A DNA stretch of 64,000 nt, taken from positions 94,264 to 158,263 of the forward strand of contig DATBHR010000083.1 in the NCBI GenBank assembly GCA_036557365.1, given 5' to 3'. The translations under genes were made by a program, and so were the position numbers. Source of the DNA: DATKHR01 sp036557365. GTDB lineage: Bacteria; Acidobacteriota; Vicinamibacteria; Vicinamibacterales; CAVVIG01. The first letter of the stretch is position 1; every line of letters starts with the position of its first letter. The notes below the pieces were generated by a model. The model had not been told where the DNA came from, did no database searches, and saw only the letters and a program-made list of their open reading frames with translations. This document shows, piece after piece, positions 35,987-45,406 of this stretch.

Positions 35987-35993
35987 TTATACT
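35987..35993. promoter_or_regulatory. Overlapping divergent -10 elements (TATACT / TATAAT)
   Basis: TATACT (plus, 35988-35993) precedes the MFS start by 34 nt, and TATAAT (minus, 35992-35987) precedes the kinase ATG at 35973 by 13 nt. The kinase mRNA would have a leader of only a few nucleotides. Confidence 0.5.
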
Positions 35994-36027
35994 GAGGCGG
36001 TCCATTTTGAAACGGCGCTGATCCAAC

Positions 36028-37329
36028 GTGTCGCTATCCGTTCTCCGCACCAACAAGAATTTCCGGCTGCTGTTCTTCGGGCAGGCGATCTCGCAGCTCG
36101 GCGACTGGTTCAACTCGGTCGCCGTCTTCGCGCTGCTGCTCGATCTCACCGGGTCGGCCACCGCCGTCGCGTGGATGATGATCGTCCAGTATCTGCCGAT
36201 GGCGCTCGTCGGCCCGGCCGCCGGCGTCGTCGTCGATCGCGTGAACCGCCGCAAGCTGATGATCGCCGCGGATCTCATACGCGGCGTGCTGATCTTCGGC
36301 CTACTGCTCGTCCGGCGCGCCGATCAGGTGTGGATTGCCTACGTCGTCATGGCGTGCACGATGGCGACGTCCGGGTTCTTCGAGCCGGCGCGCACCGCGA
36401 CGATTCCCGCGATCACGTCCGCCGAGGAGCTTCTGCCCGCGAACGCGGTGTCGAGCGCCACGTGGTCGGTGATGCTGGCGGTCGGTGCGTCCGTCGGAGG
36501 GCTGGCCACCGCAATCTTCGGCAGGGACGTCGCGTTCGTGATCAACGCCGCCTCGTTCTTCTGTTCCGCGTATTTCATCGGACGAACCAAGTACGACGCG
36601 TCGCCGCCGCGAACCGATCCGAGGCACGGGTTCAAGGCGATTGTCGGCATTACCGATCTCGTCGAAGGCGTTCGCTACGTGCGGCAGGAGCGCCACGTCG
36701 CGGCGTTGATGTGCGTCAAGGCAGGCTGGGGGCTCGCGGGCGGCGTCCTGCTGCTGCTCACCGTGTTCGGGCAGCGCGTCTTTCCGGTCGGCGCCGGAGC
36801 GGCCGCAGGCATCGGCATCCTGTACGGCGCACGCGGCATCGGCGCCGCGGCGGGACCGATCACGATCCGCTGGATGCTCGGTCAGGACGCGAAGACGCTG
36901 CGCGGCATCATCGCACCGGCGTTCTTCATGGTCGGTCTGTTCTACGTCGTGCTGGCCGGCGCGCCCACGCTGCCAATCGCCGCGCTCGCGGTCCTGCTGG
37001 CGCATTTCGGCGGATCGATCCTGTGGGTGTTCAGCACGGTGCTGCTGCAGATGGAGGTTCCGGATCGATTCCGCGGACGGGTTTTTGCCGCGGAGCTGGC
37101 GCTCGTCACCTTCGTCACGTCGCTTTCGAGCTATCTCACCGCGTACGGTCTCGACCACGCGGGCTGGTCGCCGCGGTCGCTGGCGTTCGTGCTCGGCGCA
37201 CTCTTCTGCATCCCTGGCGGCGTCTGGCTGATGATTCTCTCTCGATGGAAAGAAGCGCGCGTCACGGCGCCTGAACCCGCCGCGGCGATCCTGGCGATCG
37301 AACGCCCGGATCTGCGCGCCGAAAGCTGA
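36028..37329 (+). CDS. Major facilitator superfamily transporter (EntS-like)
   Basis: The 433-residue protein has about 12 hydrophobic helices and the MFS signature between helices 2 and 3 (VVVDRVNRRKLMIAADL). It resembles the drug/siderophore exporter group with EntS (N terminus LRTNKNFRLLFFGQAISQLGDWFNSVAVFALLLDLTG). The substrate is unknown and no biosynthetic genes are adjacent. The GTG start is the first after a -10 about 34 nt upstream. Confidence 0.9.
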   Translation: MSLSVLRTNKNFRLLFFGQAISQLGDWFNSVAVFALLLDLTGSATAVAWMMIVQYLPMALVGPAAGVVVDRVNRRKLMIAADLIRGVLIFGLLLVRRADQVWIAYVVMACTMATSGFFEPARTATIPAITSAEELLPANAVSSATWSVMLAVGASVGGLATAIFGRDVAFVINAASFFCSAYFIGRTKYDASPPRTDPRHGFKAIVGITDLVEGVRYVRQERHVAALMCVKAGWGLAGGVLLLLTVFGQRVFPVGAGAAAGIGILYGARGIGAAAGPITIRWMLGQDAKTLRGIIAPAFFMVGLFYVVLAGAPTLPIAALAVLLAHFGGSILWVFSTVLLQMEVPDRFRGRVFAAELALVTFVTSLSSYLTAYGLDHAGWSPRSLAFVLGALFCIPGGVWLMILSRWKEARVTAPEPAAAILAIERPDLRAES

Positions 37330-37332
37330 GGG

Positions 37333-37587
37333 TCACCGCCGCTCTTTGAGCGTTTCCATCGCGCTCTGGACCAGCTGCTTCGCGTCGTCGAGCTGCTCGA
37401 GGACCAGCGCGATGTCCATCTTCGGCTTGCCGGGAAACCGTTCGCTGCGGCAATAGATGCCGTGCTGGCCGACGAGCGCGAGCGAGTCGGTCAAGAGGTC
37501 GAGCGCGACGGCCAGCCGCCCGCGCGCGGGTCCCATCATCGTTTCGTGGACTTCGAGCGCGTCGCGGTGTTTGTCGTGGACGGACAT
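37333..37587 (-). CDS. Small conserved-looking helical protein of unknown function
   Basis: The 84-residue product is mostly helical and charged (LAVALDLLTDSLALVGQHG, then MDIALVLEQLDDAKQLVQSAM), without membrane segments. I do not recognise a family. It follows the SDR gene by 6 bp on the same strand and probably shares its transcript. Confidence 0.65.
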   Translation of the reverse strand: MSVHDKHRDALEVHETMMGPARGRLAVALDLLTDSLALVGQHGIYCRSERFPGKPKMDIALVLEQLDDAKQLVQSAMETLKERR

Positions 37588-37593
37588 CCCGGA

Positions 37594-38316
37594 CTACTTT
37601 CTCGGCTTCGACGGCCGCAGCTCGACGCGGCTCGGCAGGCTGCGAGGATTGTGGCGCAGCAGACCCATCACGACGTCGGCCACTTCGTCTGACGAGATCT
37701 TCCAGTCCGCGCCTTTCGCCTCGTCGCCGTTGTTGAAGCCGGTCGCGACCGACCCGGGCATCACGTAGCTGACGCGGATGCCGTCGTATCTCACCTCCTG
37801 CATCAACGCCTCGCTGAACGCGTTCAGGCCGGATTTGGACGCGCAGTAGGCGGCCGCGCCGGTGAACGCGTTCTTGCCCGCCAGGCTGCTGATGTTGATG
37901 ATGAAGCCGCCGCCGCGGCGGCGGAGGTGCGGAATGGCGGCGTGGCACGCGTAAAACACGCCGGTGAGGTTCGTGTCGATGATGCTGGACCACTCCTCGG
38001 GGCTCATGTCCGCGACGTCCTTGAAGATGCCGATGCCCGCGTTGTTGACGAGGATGTCGAGGCCGCCGAATCGCGAAACCGTGGCGTCCATGACGCGCTG
38101 CATATCGGCGTACTTCCGCACGTCGGCCTGAAACGTCTCGACCGACGCCGGCCCTGCGGCCTCGAGCTTCGGCCGCGCCCCCGACAGGTGTCCCGCGTTC
38201 AGGCCGGTAATGGCGACCTTGGCGCCGTCCGCCGCGAGCGCGTGCGCGATCGCGAAGCCGATGCCGCGCGATCCGCCGGTCACGAGCGCGATACGGTTGG
38301 CGAGCTGATTCGTCAT
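37594..38316 (-). CDS. Short-chain dehydrogenase/reductase
   Basis: The 240-residue protein has the NAD(P)-binding TGGSRGIG at its N terminus, the structural NNAG, the catalytic Ser in INISSLAG and the YxxxK motif in YCASKSG. The substrate cannot be deduced. The ATG at 38316 has GGAG upstream, in contrast to the divergent gene at 38387. A small unknown gene follows. Confidence 0.92.
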   Translation of the reverse strand: MTNQLANRIALVTGGSRGIGFAIAHALAADGAKVAITGLNAGHLSGARPKLEAAGPASVETFQADVRKYADMQRVMDATVSRFGGLDILVNNAGIGIFKDVADMSPEEWSSIIDTNLTGVFYACHAAIPHLRRRGGGFIINISSLAGKNAFTGAAAYCASKSGLNAFSEALMQEVRYDGIRVSYVMPGSVATGFNNGDEAKGADWKISSDEVADVVMGLLRHNPRSLPSRVELRPSKPRK

Positions 38317-38374
38317 GGACGTCGTCTCCGTCGGTCGTCCGGGTGGTCTGCCGTCGAGAAGTCCAGCGCTTCAA

Positions 38375-38380
38375 TATAAT
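38375..38380 (+). promoter_or_regulatory. Consensus -10 TATAAT, 6 nt before a GTG start
   Basis: TATAAT at 38375-38380 is followed by six nucleotides and the GTG at 38387. This predicts a leaderless transcript for the MDH-like gene. Confidence 0.6.
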
Positions 38381-38386
38381 TCACGC

Positions 38387-39229
38387 GTGCGCGAGGTCGC
38401 GATTATCGGAGCGGGTGAGCTGGGTGGCGCCGTGGCGCACGAGCTGGCCCGGCGCGACATCGCACGATCAATCGTGATCGTCGACGAGCACGGCCGCGTT
38501 GCGGCCGGCAAGGCACTCGACATCGAGCAGTCCGCGCCGGTCGAAGGATTCGCGACGGAGCTGCGCGGCGCAACGGACCTGTCATATGCAGCCGCCGCAT
38601 CGGTCGTCATCGTCGCGGATCGATTTCGCGGCGGAGAATGGCGCGGCGACGAAGGACTCGTGTTGATGCGGCGCCTCTCGCAGTTCGCCGCGTCAGCGCT
38701 CGTTGTCTGCGGCGGCCCTGACGGTGCGGCGCTCGTCGACATCTCGACACGCGAGCTCAAAGTGGATCGCGCGCGTGTGATTGGATCGGCGCCAGAAGCG
38801 CTGGGTGCGGCCGTTCGCGCGATGGTTGCCCTCGCGACGGACAGCGCCGCGCGTGACGTCGCGTTGACGATCGTGGGACTGCCGCCCGCGAGCGGGATCG
38901 TGGCCTGGGAAGACGCGACGCTCGGAGGATTTCGGCTGACTCGCGTGATCGACGAGCCATCGCGGCGCCGGATCGACCGCGCGGTTCCCGCGTTGTGGCC
39001 ACCCGGGCCGCTGGCGCTTGCGGCCGCCGCGGTGAAAGTCGTCGCGGCGATCGGAGGACGATCGCGTCAGCTGGCGAGTTGTTTCGTCGCGCCGGAACCA
39101 GGCGCACGTGCGCAGAGACGAACCGTGGCGCTGCCAGTCCGGCTGGGACCGGCTGGCATCGCCGAAGTCGTCGTGCCCGAGTTGAGCGCGGGAGAACGCG
39201 TCGCGCTCGACAACGCGATGCTGTTGTAG
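38387..39229 (+). CDS. Degenerate malate/lactate dehydrogenase-like protein
   Basis: The GTG start gives a 280-residue protein with a clear N-terminal Rossmann motif (VAIIGAGELGGAVAHEL, G8/G10/G13) and IVDEHGRVAAGKALDIEQSAPV, both typical of malate dehydrogenase. The rest is reduced. The region expected to hold the catalytic GGHGD-type His reads GLPPASGIVAWEDA, with no His, and the DxxR substrate motif is not evident. It is shorter than normal MDH (about 310). It probably binds a nucleotide but may not oxidise malate. The function is unknown. Confidence 0.72.
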   Translation: MREVAIIGAGELGGAVAHELARRDIARSIVIVDEHGRVAAGKALDIEQSAPVEGFATELRGATDLSYAAAASVVIVADRFRGGEWRGDEGLVLMRRLSQFAASALVVCGGPDGAALVDISTRELKVDRARVIGSAPEALGAAVRAMVALATDSAARDVALTIVGLPPASGIVAWEDATLGGFRLTRVIDEPSRRRIDRAVPALWPPGPLALAAAAVKVVAAIGGRSRQLASCFVAPEPGARAQRRTVALPVRLGPAGIAEVVVPELSAGERVALDNAMLL

Positions 39230-39237
39230 GACGCCGC

Positions 39238-39861
39238 TTACGTCCCGTAGATCGGTCGGTGCAGCGTCAGGCCGCCCGCGAAGTCCGCGAGTTGCTTGCG
39301 GAGAATCAGCCGGCCGCGATGCAGCCGTGACTTGAGCGTCTGATCCTTGACCCGCAGCACCGCGCTCGCTTCCTCAGTGGACATGCCCTGCACGTCGCGC
39401 AGCATCACGGGCGCCCGGTAGATTGCGGGAAGCGCAAGAATCGCGCGGAACACGCGGCGGCGCAGCTGTGAGCGCAGGAACCGCTCATCCGCCATGTCGC
39501 TCCAGTCGGCGACGTCGGTGCGCTGGGTCGATTCCATCTCCTCGCCGTTCGCGCCGGTGACGCGCCGCTCGTCTTCCTGCGACCGCTGATAGCGCGCGGT
39601 ACGAAGACGTGACATCGCCGCGTTGAAGGTGATCCGGTAGATCCACGATGAGAGAGCCGCGTCACCGCGAAACGCGCCAACCTTGCGGTACACCTTGAAG
39701 AGCACATCCTGCGTGACTTCTTCGGCGTCCTCTTTGTTGCGCAGATAGCGGAACGCGAGCTGGAAGATTTTGGAGCTGTACTGTTCGGCTAGCTCAGCCA
39801 TTGCGTGTTCGTCGCCAGCCTTCAACCGTTCTAAGAGAGCGTCCTGCTGAGGGTCTCGCAT
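39238..39861 (-). CDS. ECF-type sigma-70 factor
   Basis: The 207-residue protein has region 2 (QLAFRYLRNKEDAEEVTQDVLFKVYRKV) and region 4 (LPAIYRAPVMLRDVQGMSTEEASAVL followed by KSRLHRGR) with an acidic linker between. It is a RpoE-like extracytoplasmic-function sigma factor. No anti-sigma gene is adjacent, which is uncommon for the group. The ATG at 39861 is taken; a GTG at 39882 is possible. A dyad CCCCGA/TCGGGG lies at 39887-39920 upstream. Confidence 0.9.
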   Translation of the reverse strand: MRDPQQDALLERLKAGDEHAMAELAEQYSSKIFQLAFRYLRNKEDAEEVTQDVLFKVYRKVGAFRGDAALSSWIYRITFNAAMSRLRTARYQRSQEDERRVTGANGEEMESTQRTDVADWSDMADERFLRSQLRRRVFRAILALPAIYRAPVMLRDVQGMSTEEASAVLRVKDQTLKSRLHRGRLILRKQLADFAGGLTLHRPIYGT

Positions 39862-39931
39862 GGGTATAAGGCCTCGGTGCACTATGAACCCCGAGACCTT
39901 CCGAAATATTCCTTCGGGGTGCTAAGTTCTT

Positions 39932-40632
39932 CTACCTCAACATTAATCGCAGGATCGCGGCGGGGCCGACGATGCCGACCAGGAGGATGAGGCCGACCAG
40001 GGCGGCGGCGACCGGGCGGCCGAAGTTGAGGGTCCAGCGTGAACCATCTCGAGTGGGGACGAAGAGCGCCGGATCCGCTGGGTTGTTGTAGAGCTGGCCG
40101 AGCCGCCAGTGGCTCTCGACGAACGGTCGAGGGGCCGGACGGCCGAGGCGTCCGTTCGCGCGCGCGCAGATGACGACCGTCAGCACAATACCGCTCACTT
40201 CAAGAACCGTGTAGGCCAGGCCCAGCCCGGAGCGCTGCCGCTGCCACATCGCCGCGAGCGCGACCGCCGCGTACCCCTGGAATGCGATCCAGATCAGCGC
40301 AATCAATGCGATCGCTTCGGCCGCCGTCGTCGCCGCCTGGACGTCAGGCAAGTCGCGGTCACGGTCGCCATGCGGACGCGAGAGGAGCAGCGCGCCGACC
40401 GGCAAGAGCGTCAGCGCCAGCGCGAGCTGCACGAAGACCGGAACCATGACGCGCGCGTACGTCCTGAACTGCCAGCCGTCGGGAAATCCGTATCGTGTGA
40501 AATGGACCGGGAGGATGTCGGGCAGATCGGCGTAGCGGCTCGTCAGGAACGCGGCCGTCAGCGCCACGATCGTGCTCGACGCCACGAATGCGCGGCGCGT
40601 CGCCGGCGTCGGAGGAAGCAGCCGCGCGTTCA

Positions 40633-40633
<1 letters not shown>
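39932..40633 (-). CDS. DUF1648/DUF5808 membrane protein
   Basis: The 233-residue protein has about five hydrophobic helices. The N-terminal part fits DUF1648 (LPDILPVHFTRYGFPDGW). Near the C terminus it has LYNNPADPALFVPTRDGSRWTLNFGRP, the DUF5808 pattern, before a last helix. The function is unknown; related proteins are often linked to SdpI-like immunity or stress membrane proteins. Its ATG overlaps the lipB stop by one base (TAATG), so both genes are co-transcribed. Confidence 0.82.
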
Positions 40634-41301
<668 letters not shown>

Positions 41302-41307
41302 CCGTCG

Positions 41308-41313
41308 ATCCTA
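41308..41313 (-). promoter_or_regulatory. -10 element TAGGAT, 6 nt before lipB
   Basis: On the minus strand, TAGGAT (41313-41308) is followed by six nucleotides and the lipB ATG at 41301, again the leaderless geometry. Confidence 0.5.
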
Positions 41314-41364
41314 CGCCTCCTCGACTACAATGCGCATCGGAGTCGAAGTCCCACGCCTCGCCGA

Positions 41365-42132
41365 ATGCGACTTGCGTCGATTCTGCTGGCGGCGTCCGCC
41401 GCCGTCGTGCTGTCCGCCTGCGAGCGCGGCACAAGCACACCGTCCGGCGTGCGCATGATCGATCTTGGACATGCTCTCGCGGCAACGGATCCGAGTTGGG
41501 ATGGGCCGCCCGGTTTCGAGCGACATGTCGTCGCGACGTACGAGAAGGATGGCTACACGGCCGGACAGATTACGGTCGAAGAGCACTTCGGCACGCATCT
41601 CGATGCGCCGTCGCATTTTTCGAAAACCGGATGGACGGTGGATGCGATCCCTGTCGATCGATTGAATCGACCCGCGGTCGTCGTCGACGTCAGCGCGAAG
41701 GCCGCGCAGGACGCGGACTACCGCGTCACCGTCGCAGACATCCAGGCGCTCGAAGCAAAGGTCGGATCGATCCCCGAAGGCACCGTGGTTCTCATCGCCA
41801 CGGGTTGGGATCGCTTCTGGCCGGATCGTGCGCGATACATGAACGAGAAAAGCGGCGTGAAACATTTTCCGGGTCTGTCGGCCGAGGCCGTCGGGTATCT
41901 CGCGAAGGAACGTCGCGTCGCCGGAATCGGAATCGATACGGCGAGCATCGACTACGGTCCGTCGACGAAGTTCGAAGCGCACGCGGTCAGCATGGCGCAG
42001 AACGTCTATCACATCGAAAACGCGACCGGGCTGACGACGCTTCCGTCGTCGGGATTCAGGGTGATCGTGGCGCCGATCAAGATCGCCGGCGGCACCGGCG
42101 GTCCAACTCGTATTTTTGCCGTTCTCCCTTAA
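41365..42132 (+). CDS. Cyclase-family lipoprotein (kynurenine formamidase-like)
   Basis: The ATG at 41365 gives a 255-residue protein with a signal peptide and lipobox VLSAC (Cys near residue 20), so it is probably a periplasm-facing lipoprotein. The metal motif HFGTHLDAPSHF and the later DTASIDYGP match the cyclase/arylformamidase family. The substrate is unknown. Cytoplasmic family members act on N-formylkynurenine or small ring compounds; a lipid-anchored form is less usual. A plus-strand TACAAT (41326-41331) precedes it by 33 nt. The TAA stop lies inside a heptamer repeat array. Confidence 0.87.
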   Translation: MRLASILLAASAAVVLSACERGTSTPSGVRMIDLGHALAATDPSWDGPPGFERHVVATYEKDGYTAGQITVEEHFGTHLDAPSHFSKTGWTVDAIPVDRLNRPAVVVDVSAKAAQDADYRVTVADIQALEAKVGSIPEGTVVLIATGWDRFWPDRARYMNEKSGVKHFPGLSAEAVGYLAKERRVAGIGIDTASIDYGPSTKFEAHAVSMAQNVYHIENATGLTTLPSSGFRVIVAPIKIAGGTGGPTRIFAVLP

Positions 42133-42188
42133 CCCTCAACCCTTAACCCTTAACCCTTACCTAATCCCTCAGCCCTAACCCCTGAGCT
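42126..42188 (+). repeat. Heptanucleotide array (CCCTTAA type) containing a stop codon
   Basis: Nine 7-bp units run from 42126 to 42188: CCCTTAA, CCCTCAA, CCCTTAA twice, CCCTTAC, CTAATCC, CTCAGCC, CTAACCC, CTGAGCT. The first unit contains the TAA stop of the cyclase gene. The array fills almost all of the gap to the convergent E2 stop at 42196. Confidence 0.85.
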
Positions 42189-42195
42189 CTGTTGG

Positions 42196-43584
42196 TCAGT
42201 TCGCCCGACTGTCCCAGTTCTCGAGCGCGTTCTTCAGGCGTGACATGAAGTGATCGGCGACGGCGCCGTCGATCACGCGATGGTCGTAGCCGAGCGTCAA
42301 GTACGCCATCGGCCGGATTGCGATCGCATCGTCGATCACGACCGCGCGTTTCTCGACGTTGCCGACGCCGAGGATCGCGACCTGCGGCTGGTTGATGATC
42401 GGCGTGCCGAACAACGCGCCGAAGACGCCGGGGTTCGTGATGGTGAACGTGCCGCCGCCGACTTCATCCGGCTTGAGCTGTTTGGAGCGGGCGCGGCCCG
42501 CGAGATCGATGATGTCGCGGCTCAGGCCGAGCAGGTTCTTTTCGTCGGCGCGCTTGATGACCGGCACGATCAGGCCCCAGTCGAGCGCCACCGCGATCCC
42601 GATGTTCACGTCCTTGTGGTAGACGATGGTGTCGCCGTCCACGGACGCGTTCACGATCGGCACTTCGCGGAGCGCGTCCACGACCGCCTTCGTGATGAAG
42701 GACATGTAGGTGAGCTTCGTGCCGGCGCGCTCGAACTCCGCTTTCCGCGCGTCGCGAATCTGCGCGAGCCGCGTGAAGTTGACCTCGAACACCGAGTGCA
42801 CGTGCGCCGACGTCCGCCGGCTGAGCACCATGTGCTCGGCGATCTTCTTGCGCATCGGCGACATCTTTTCGACGACGTCGCCGGCGCCGGGTGTGAACTT
42901 CGGCGCGGGCGGAACCGGTGCCGCCTGAGGCTTTCGCGCAGCCGATTCTTCGCCCGCTCGCGCTTGAGCGGCTGGACCGCTCTGGCCGCCGCCCGCCTGC
43001 GCCGGCTGCCCGGTTCCGCCATCGATGAACGCGAGAATGTCGTCCTTCGTCACGCGTCCCGCGATCCCCGTTCCATGAATCTGCGAGATGTCGACGTTGT
43101 GTTCTTTCGCGATGCGCCGCACGAGCGGCGACGAGCGCTGACGCAGCGCCTCTTCTGACGTCTGCGGCGCTGGTGCAGAAGCCGGCGGCGCAGACGAAGG
43201 CGGTGCGGCCGTCGTGGTGGACTCGGCCTTCGCTGTCGGCGTCGATTCAGCCTTCGCCGTCGCCGGCGCGCCATCACCCTGCGGAGACGGCTTCGGTTGC
43301 TGCGTCGCGGCAGCGGGAGCGGCGGGAGCTGGAGATGCCACCTTTTGCGCGCCGCCAATCACCGCGACAACGCTGTTGACCGGAACTGTTTCCCCTTCCT
43401 TGACGCGGATTTCCGAAACGACGCCAGCCGCGGGAGACGGGATCTCAGCGTCAACCTTGTCGGTCGAGATTTCGAACAACGGATCGTCGCGGTCGACATG
43501 GTCGCCGACTTTCTTGAGCCAGCGGACGATCGTCCCCTCGGCAATCGACTCGCCCATCTGCGGCATTACGACGTCTGTAGCCAT
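42196..43584 (-). CDS. 2-oxoacid dehydrogenase E2 (dihydrolipoyl acyltransferase)
   Basis: The 462-residue protein has an N-terminal lipoyl domain (MPQMGESIAEGTIVRWL and EISTDKVDAEIPSP, with the lipoylated Lys in TDKVD). A long Ala/Pro/Thr linker (about 80-150) is followed by an E3/E1-binding domain (SPLVRRIAKEHNVDISQIHGTG). The C-terminal acyltransferase core has the catalytic YDHRVIDGAVADHF. It could serve a pyruvate, 2-oxoglutarate or branched-chain complex; the sequence alone does not decide. It lies 77 bp downstream of the E3 gene on the same strand, while E1 is not in the window. Confidence 0.92.
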   Translation of the reverse strand: MATDVVMPQMGESIAEGTIVRWLKKVGDHVDRDDPLFEISTDKVDAEIPSPAAGVVSEIRVKEGETVPVNSVVAVIGGAQKVASPAPAAPAAATQQPKPSPQGDGAPATAKAESTPTAKAESTTTAAPPSSAPPASAPAPQTSEEALRQRSSPLVRRIAKEHNVDISQIHGTGIAGRVTKDDILAFIDGGTGQPAQAGGGQSGPAAQARAGEESAARKPQAAPVPPAPKFTPGAGDVVEKMSPMRKKIAEHMVLSRRTSAHVHSVFEVNFTRLAQIRDARKAEFERAGTKLTYMSFITKAVVDALREVPIVNASVDGDTIVYHKDVNIGIAVALDWGLIVPVIKRADEKNLLGLSRDIIDLAGRARSKQLKPDEVGGGTFTITNPGVFGALFGTPIINQPQVAILGVGNVEKRAVVIDDAIAIRPMAYLTLGYDHRVIDGAVADHFMSRLKNALENWDSRAN

Positions 43585-43661
43585 GTGCTGACCTCAACGA
43601 TTGGCAATCCACGACGAATCGCCAATCAAACAATCAATCCGCAATCCGCAATCCGCAATCA
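43585..43661 (-). repeat. Heptanucleotide array (GGATTGC) spanning the E3 stop to the E2 start
   Basis: On the minus strand the 77 bp from the lpdA stop to the E2 ATG equal 11 times 7. The first four units are clear (TGATTGC, GGATTGC, GGATTGC, GGATTGA) and begin with the stop codon; later units are degenerate. The unit is the same as in the array at 101-163. Confidence 0.75.
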
Positions 43662-45080
43662 CAAATGGATGGCTGCTCCATGCGTCGCATGCGCCGCCTC
43701 CCCTATCGCCTCGGCCATCGTCGGATGCGCGTGGAGGGTGCGGATCAGATCTTCGACCGTCGCCTCGAGCCGCAGCGCGGCCGTCGCCTCGGCGACGAGC
43801 TCGGTCGACCGCGATCCGATCATGTGGACGCCGAGCAGCTCGTCGTACTTCTTCTCGGCGACGATCTTGACGAAGCCGTCGGTCTCGCCAGACATCTTGG
43901 CGCGGCCGAGGACGCCGAACGGAAACGTCCCAATCCGGACGTCGTAGCCGCGTTCTTTGGCCTCGCGCTCCGTCAATCCGACGCTGCCGATTTCCGGATC
44001 GCAGTAGGTGCAGCCGGGCACGTGATCGTAGTTGAGCGGATGCACTTCCTGGCCCGCGATGCGTTCGGCGGTGATGATGCCTTCGGCCGACGAAACGTGT
44101 GCGAGCTGCGGGTGCGGACCGCCTAACGTGATCACGTCGCCGATCGCAGAAATTCCAGGCACGTTCGTCCGGTACTGCGGATCCACGCGGATGTAGCCCT
44201 TTTCGAGAACGACGCCGAGCGATTCGATGCCGAGGCCGGTCGTCACAGGGCCGCGGCCCGTCGCGACGAGCAGGTAGTCGACGTGCAGCTTCTTCGTCTG
44301 ACCATCCGACAGCTGGACCTCCAGGTCCACGGCATCAGCCGAGGCTTTCGCCGACGTCACCTTCGCGCTCGTGTGTGCCGTGATGCCCTGCTTTCGAAAA
44401 GACTTTTCGAGCTCGGCGGAAATCGCCTCGTCCTCGACAGGCACCAGATGCGGCAGCAGCTCGAGAATGGTGACATCGCTTCCGAAGCGATTGAAGACGC
44501 TGGCGAACTCGACGCCGACGGCGCCGCTGCCCATGATGGCGAGGGTCTTCGGAATCTCTTTCAGATGAATCGCCTGATCGCTCGAAATGATCCGCTTGCG
44601 ATCGATCTCGATACCCGGGACGCTGCGCGGCGCCGAACCGGTCGCCACGATGATGTCCTTCCGCGCGGTCAGCGTCTGCTTGTCGCCTTCGAAGACATCC
44701 ACGCTGAGAGCGCCGGCCTTGCCCGTGATCCGCGCCGTTCCCTTCATCCAGTCGATCTTGTTCTTCTTGAAGAGGAACTCCACGCCTTTGGTGAGACCGG
44801 TGACGATGCGATCTTTCCGCGTGTGCACCTGCGTCATGTCGATGGAGGGCGAGGTGATCCCGATGATTCCCCATTCCTTCGCGCCCTTCGCGATCTTGAG
44901 CGCGTGCGCATGTTCGAGGAGCGCTTTGGTGGGAATGCATCCCCAGTTCAGGCAGGTGCCGCCAAGCGACGGCGCCTTCTCGACAACGGCCGTTTTCAAA
45001 CCAAGCTGTGCGGCCCGGATCGCGGCGACATAGCCGCCGGTACCGGCACCAATGACCACCACGTCGTATTCGTGCGCCAT
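43659..45080 (-). CDS. lpdA: Dihydrolipoyl dehydrogenase (E3)
   Basis: E3 reoxidises the dihydrolipoyl arm of 2-oxoacid dehydrogenase complexes, passing electrons through FAD to NAD. The 473-residue protein has the FAD-binding GAGTGGYVAAIRAAQLG, the redox disulfide GGTCLNWGCIPTK, the NAD-binding GSGAVGVEFASVF, the FAD motif AIGDV and the C-terminal His-Glu pair region HAHPTMAEAI. It is followed by the E2 gene and preceded by a small membrane-anchored protein gene. Confidence 0.96.
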   Translation of the reverse strand: MAHEYDVVVIGAGTGGYVAAIRAAQLGLKTAVVEKAPSLGGTCLNWGCIPTKALLEHAHALKIAKGAKEWGIIGITSPSIDMTQVHTRKDRIVTGLTKGVEFLFKKNKIDWMKGTARITGKAGALSVDVFEGDKQTLTARKDIIVATGSAPRSVPGIEIDRKRIISSDQAIHLKEIPKTLAIMGSGAVGVEFASVFNRFGSDVTILELLPHLVPVEDEAISAELEKSFRKQGITAHTSAKVTSAKASADAVDLEVQLSDGQTKKLHVDYLLVATGRGPVTTGLGIESLGVVLEKGYIRVDPQYRTNVPGISAIGDVITLGGPHPQLAHVSSAEGIITAERIAGQEVHPLNYDHVPGCTYCDPEIGSVGLTEREAKERGYDVRIGTFPFGVLGRAKMSGETDGFVKIVAEKKYDELLGVHMIGSRSTELVAEATAALRLEATVEDLIRTLHAHPTMAEAIGEAAHATHGAAIHL

Positions 45081-45083
45081 GAG

Positions 45084-45332
45084 CTACCGTTTCAGCGATG
45101 AGAGCGGGACGAAGGCCGTGGCGCCCGACGCGCGAACAGGGTCGGTGGACGCCGCGGGCTCCTCTGGATCCAGGCGATTGACGCGGGCCCGGAGCTGCCC
45201 GTGCTCGTAGCGCAGCTCCCAGTAGGATTCGGTGAGACGCTCGAGCCGCTTCGCCAGCCGGCGGGCCTTGGCCCACGCTGCAGCTGCTGCGCAAAGCGCG
45301 GCAATCGTGAGCAACCAGAGAAGGATCAACAA
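45084..45332 (-). CDS. Small membrane-anchored coiled-coil protein
   Basis: The 82-residue protein has one N-terminal transmembrane helix (about residues 1-20) and a charged helix likely to form a coiled coil (ARRLAKRLERLTESYWELRYEHGQLRARVNRL in parts), with a flexible C terminus. I do not recognise a family. The start TTG at 45332 lies 7 nt after TAAGGT and 31 nt after TTGACA, so a leaderless transcript is likely. It lies 3 bp upstream of lpdA and thus heads the E3/E2 transcript. Confidence 0.7.
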   Translation of the reverse strand: MLILLWLLTIAALCAAAAAWAKARRLAKRLERLTESYWELRYEHGQLRARVNRLDPEEPAASTDPVRASGATAFVPLSSLKR

Positions 45333-45339
45333 ACGTCGT

Positions 45340-45369
45340 ACCTTATCGAACGGCTTGCAACAGTGTCAA
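45340..45369 (-). promoter_or_regulatory. Sigma-70 promoter of the E3/E2 transcript
   Basis: On the minus strand TTGACA (45369-45364), 18 nt spacer and TAAGGT (45345-45340) form a clear -35/-10 pair. The TTG start follows 7 nt later. Confidence 0.65.
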
Positions 45370-45406
45370 CCGCCTGAGACAATACGGCGCGGTTCCCCCG
45401 AAAGCG

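Noticed and set aside
38387..39229. Functional malate dehydrogenase (mdh)
   Set aside because: The catalytic His region is not present and the protein is short.
39887..39920. Dyad CCCCGA...TCGGGG as terminator of the DUF1648 gene
   Set aside because: The stem is short, the loop long and there is no T-run; it could equally be an operator of the ECF sigma gene.
42126..42188. Telomere-like CCCTAA repeat
   Set aside because: It is one of several variable heptamer arrays at gene ends within a bacterial chromosome, not a chromosome terminus.
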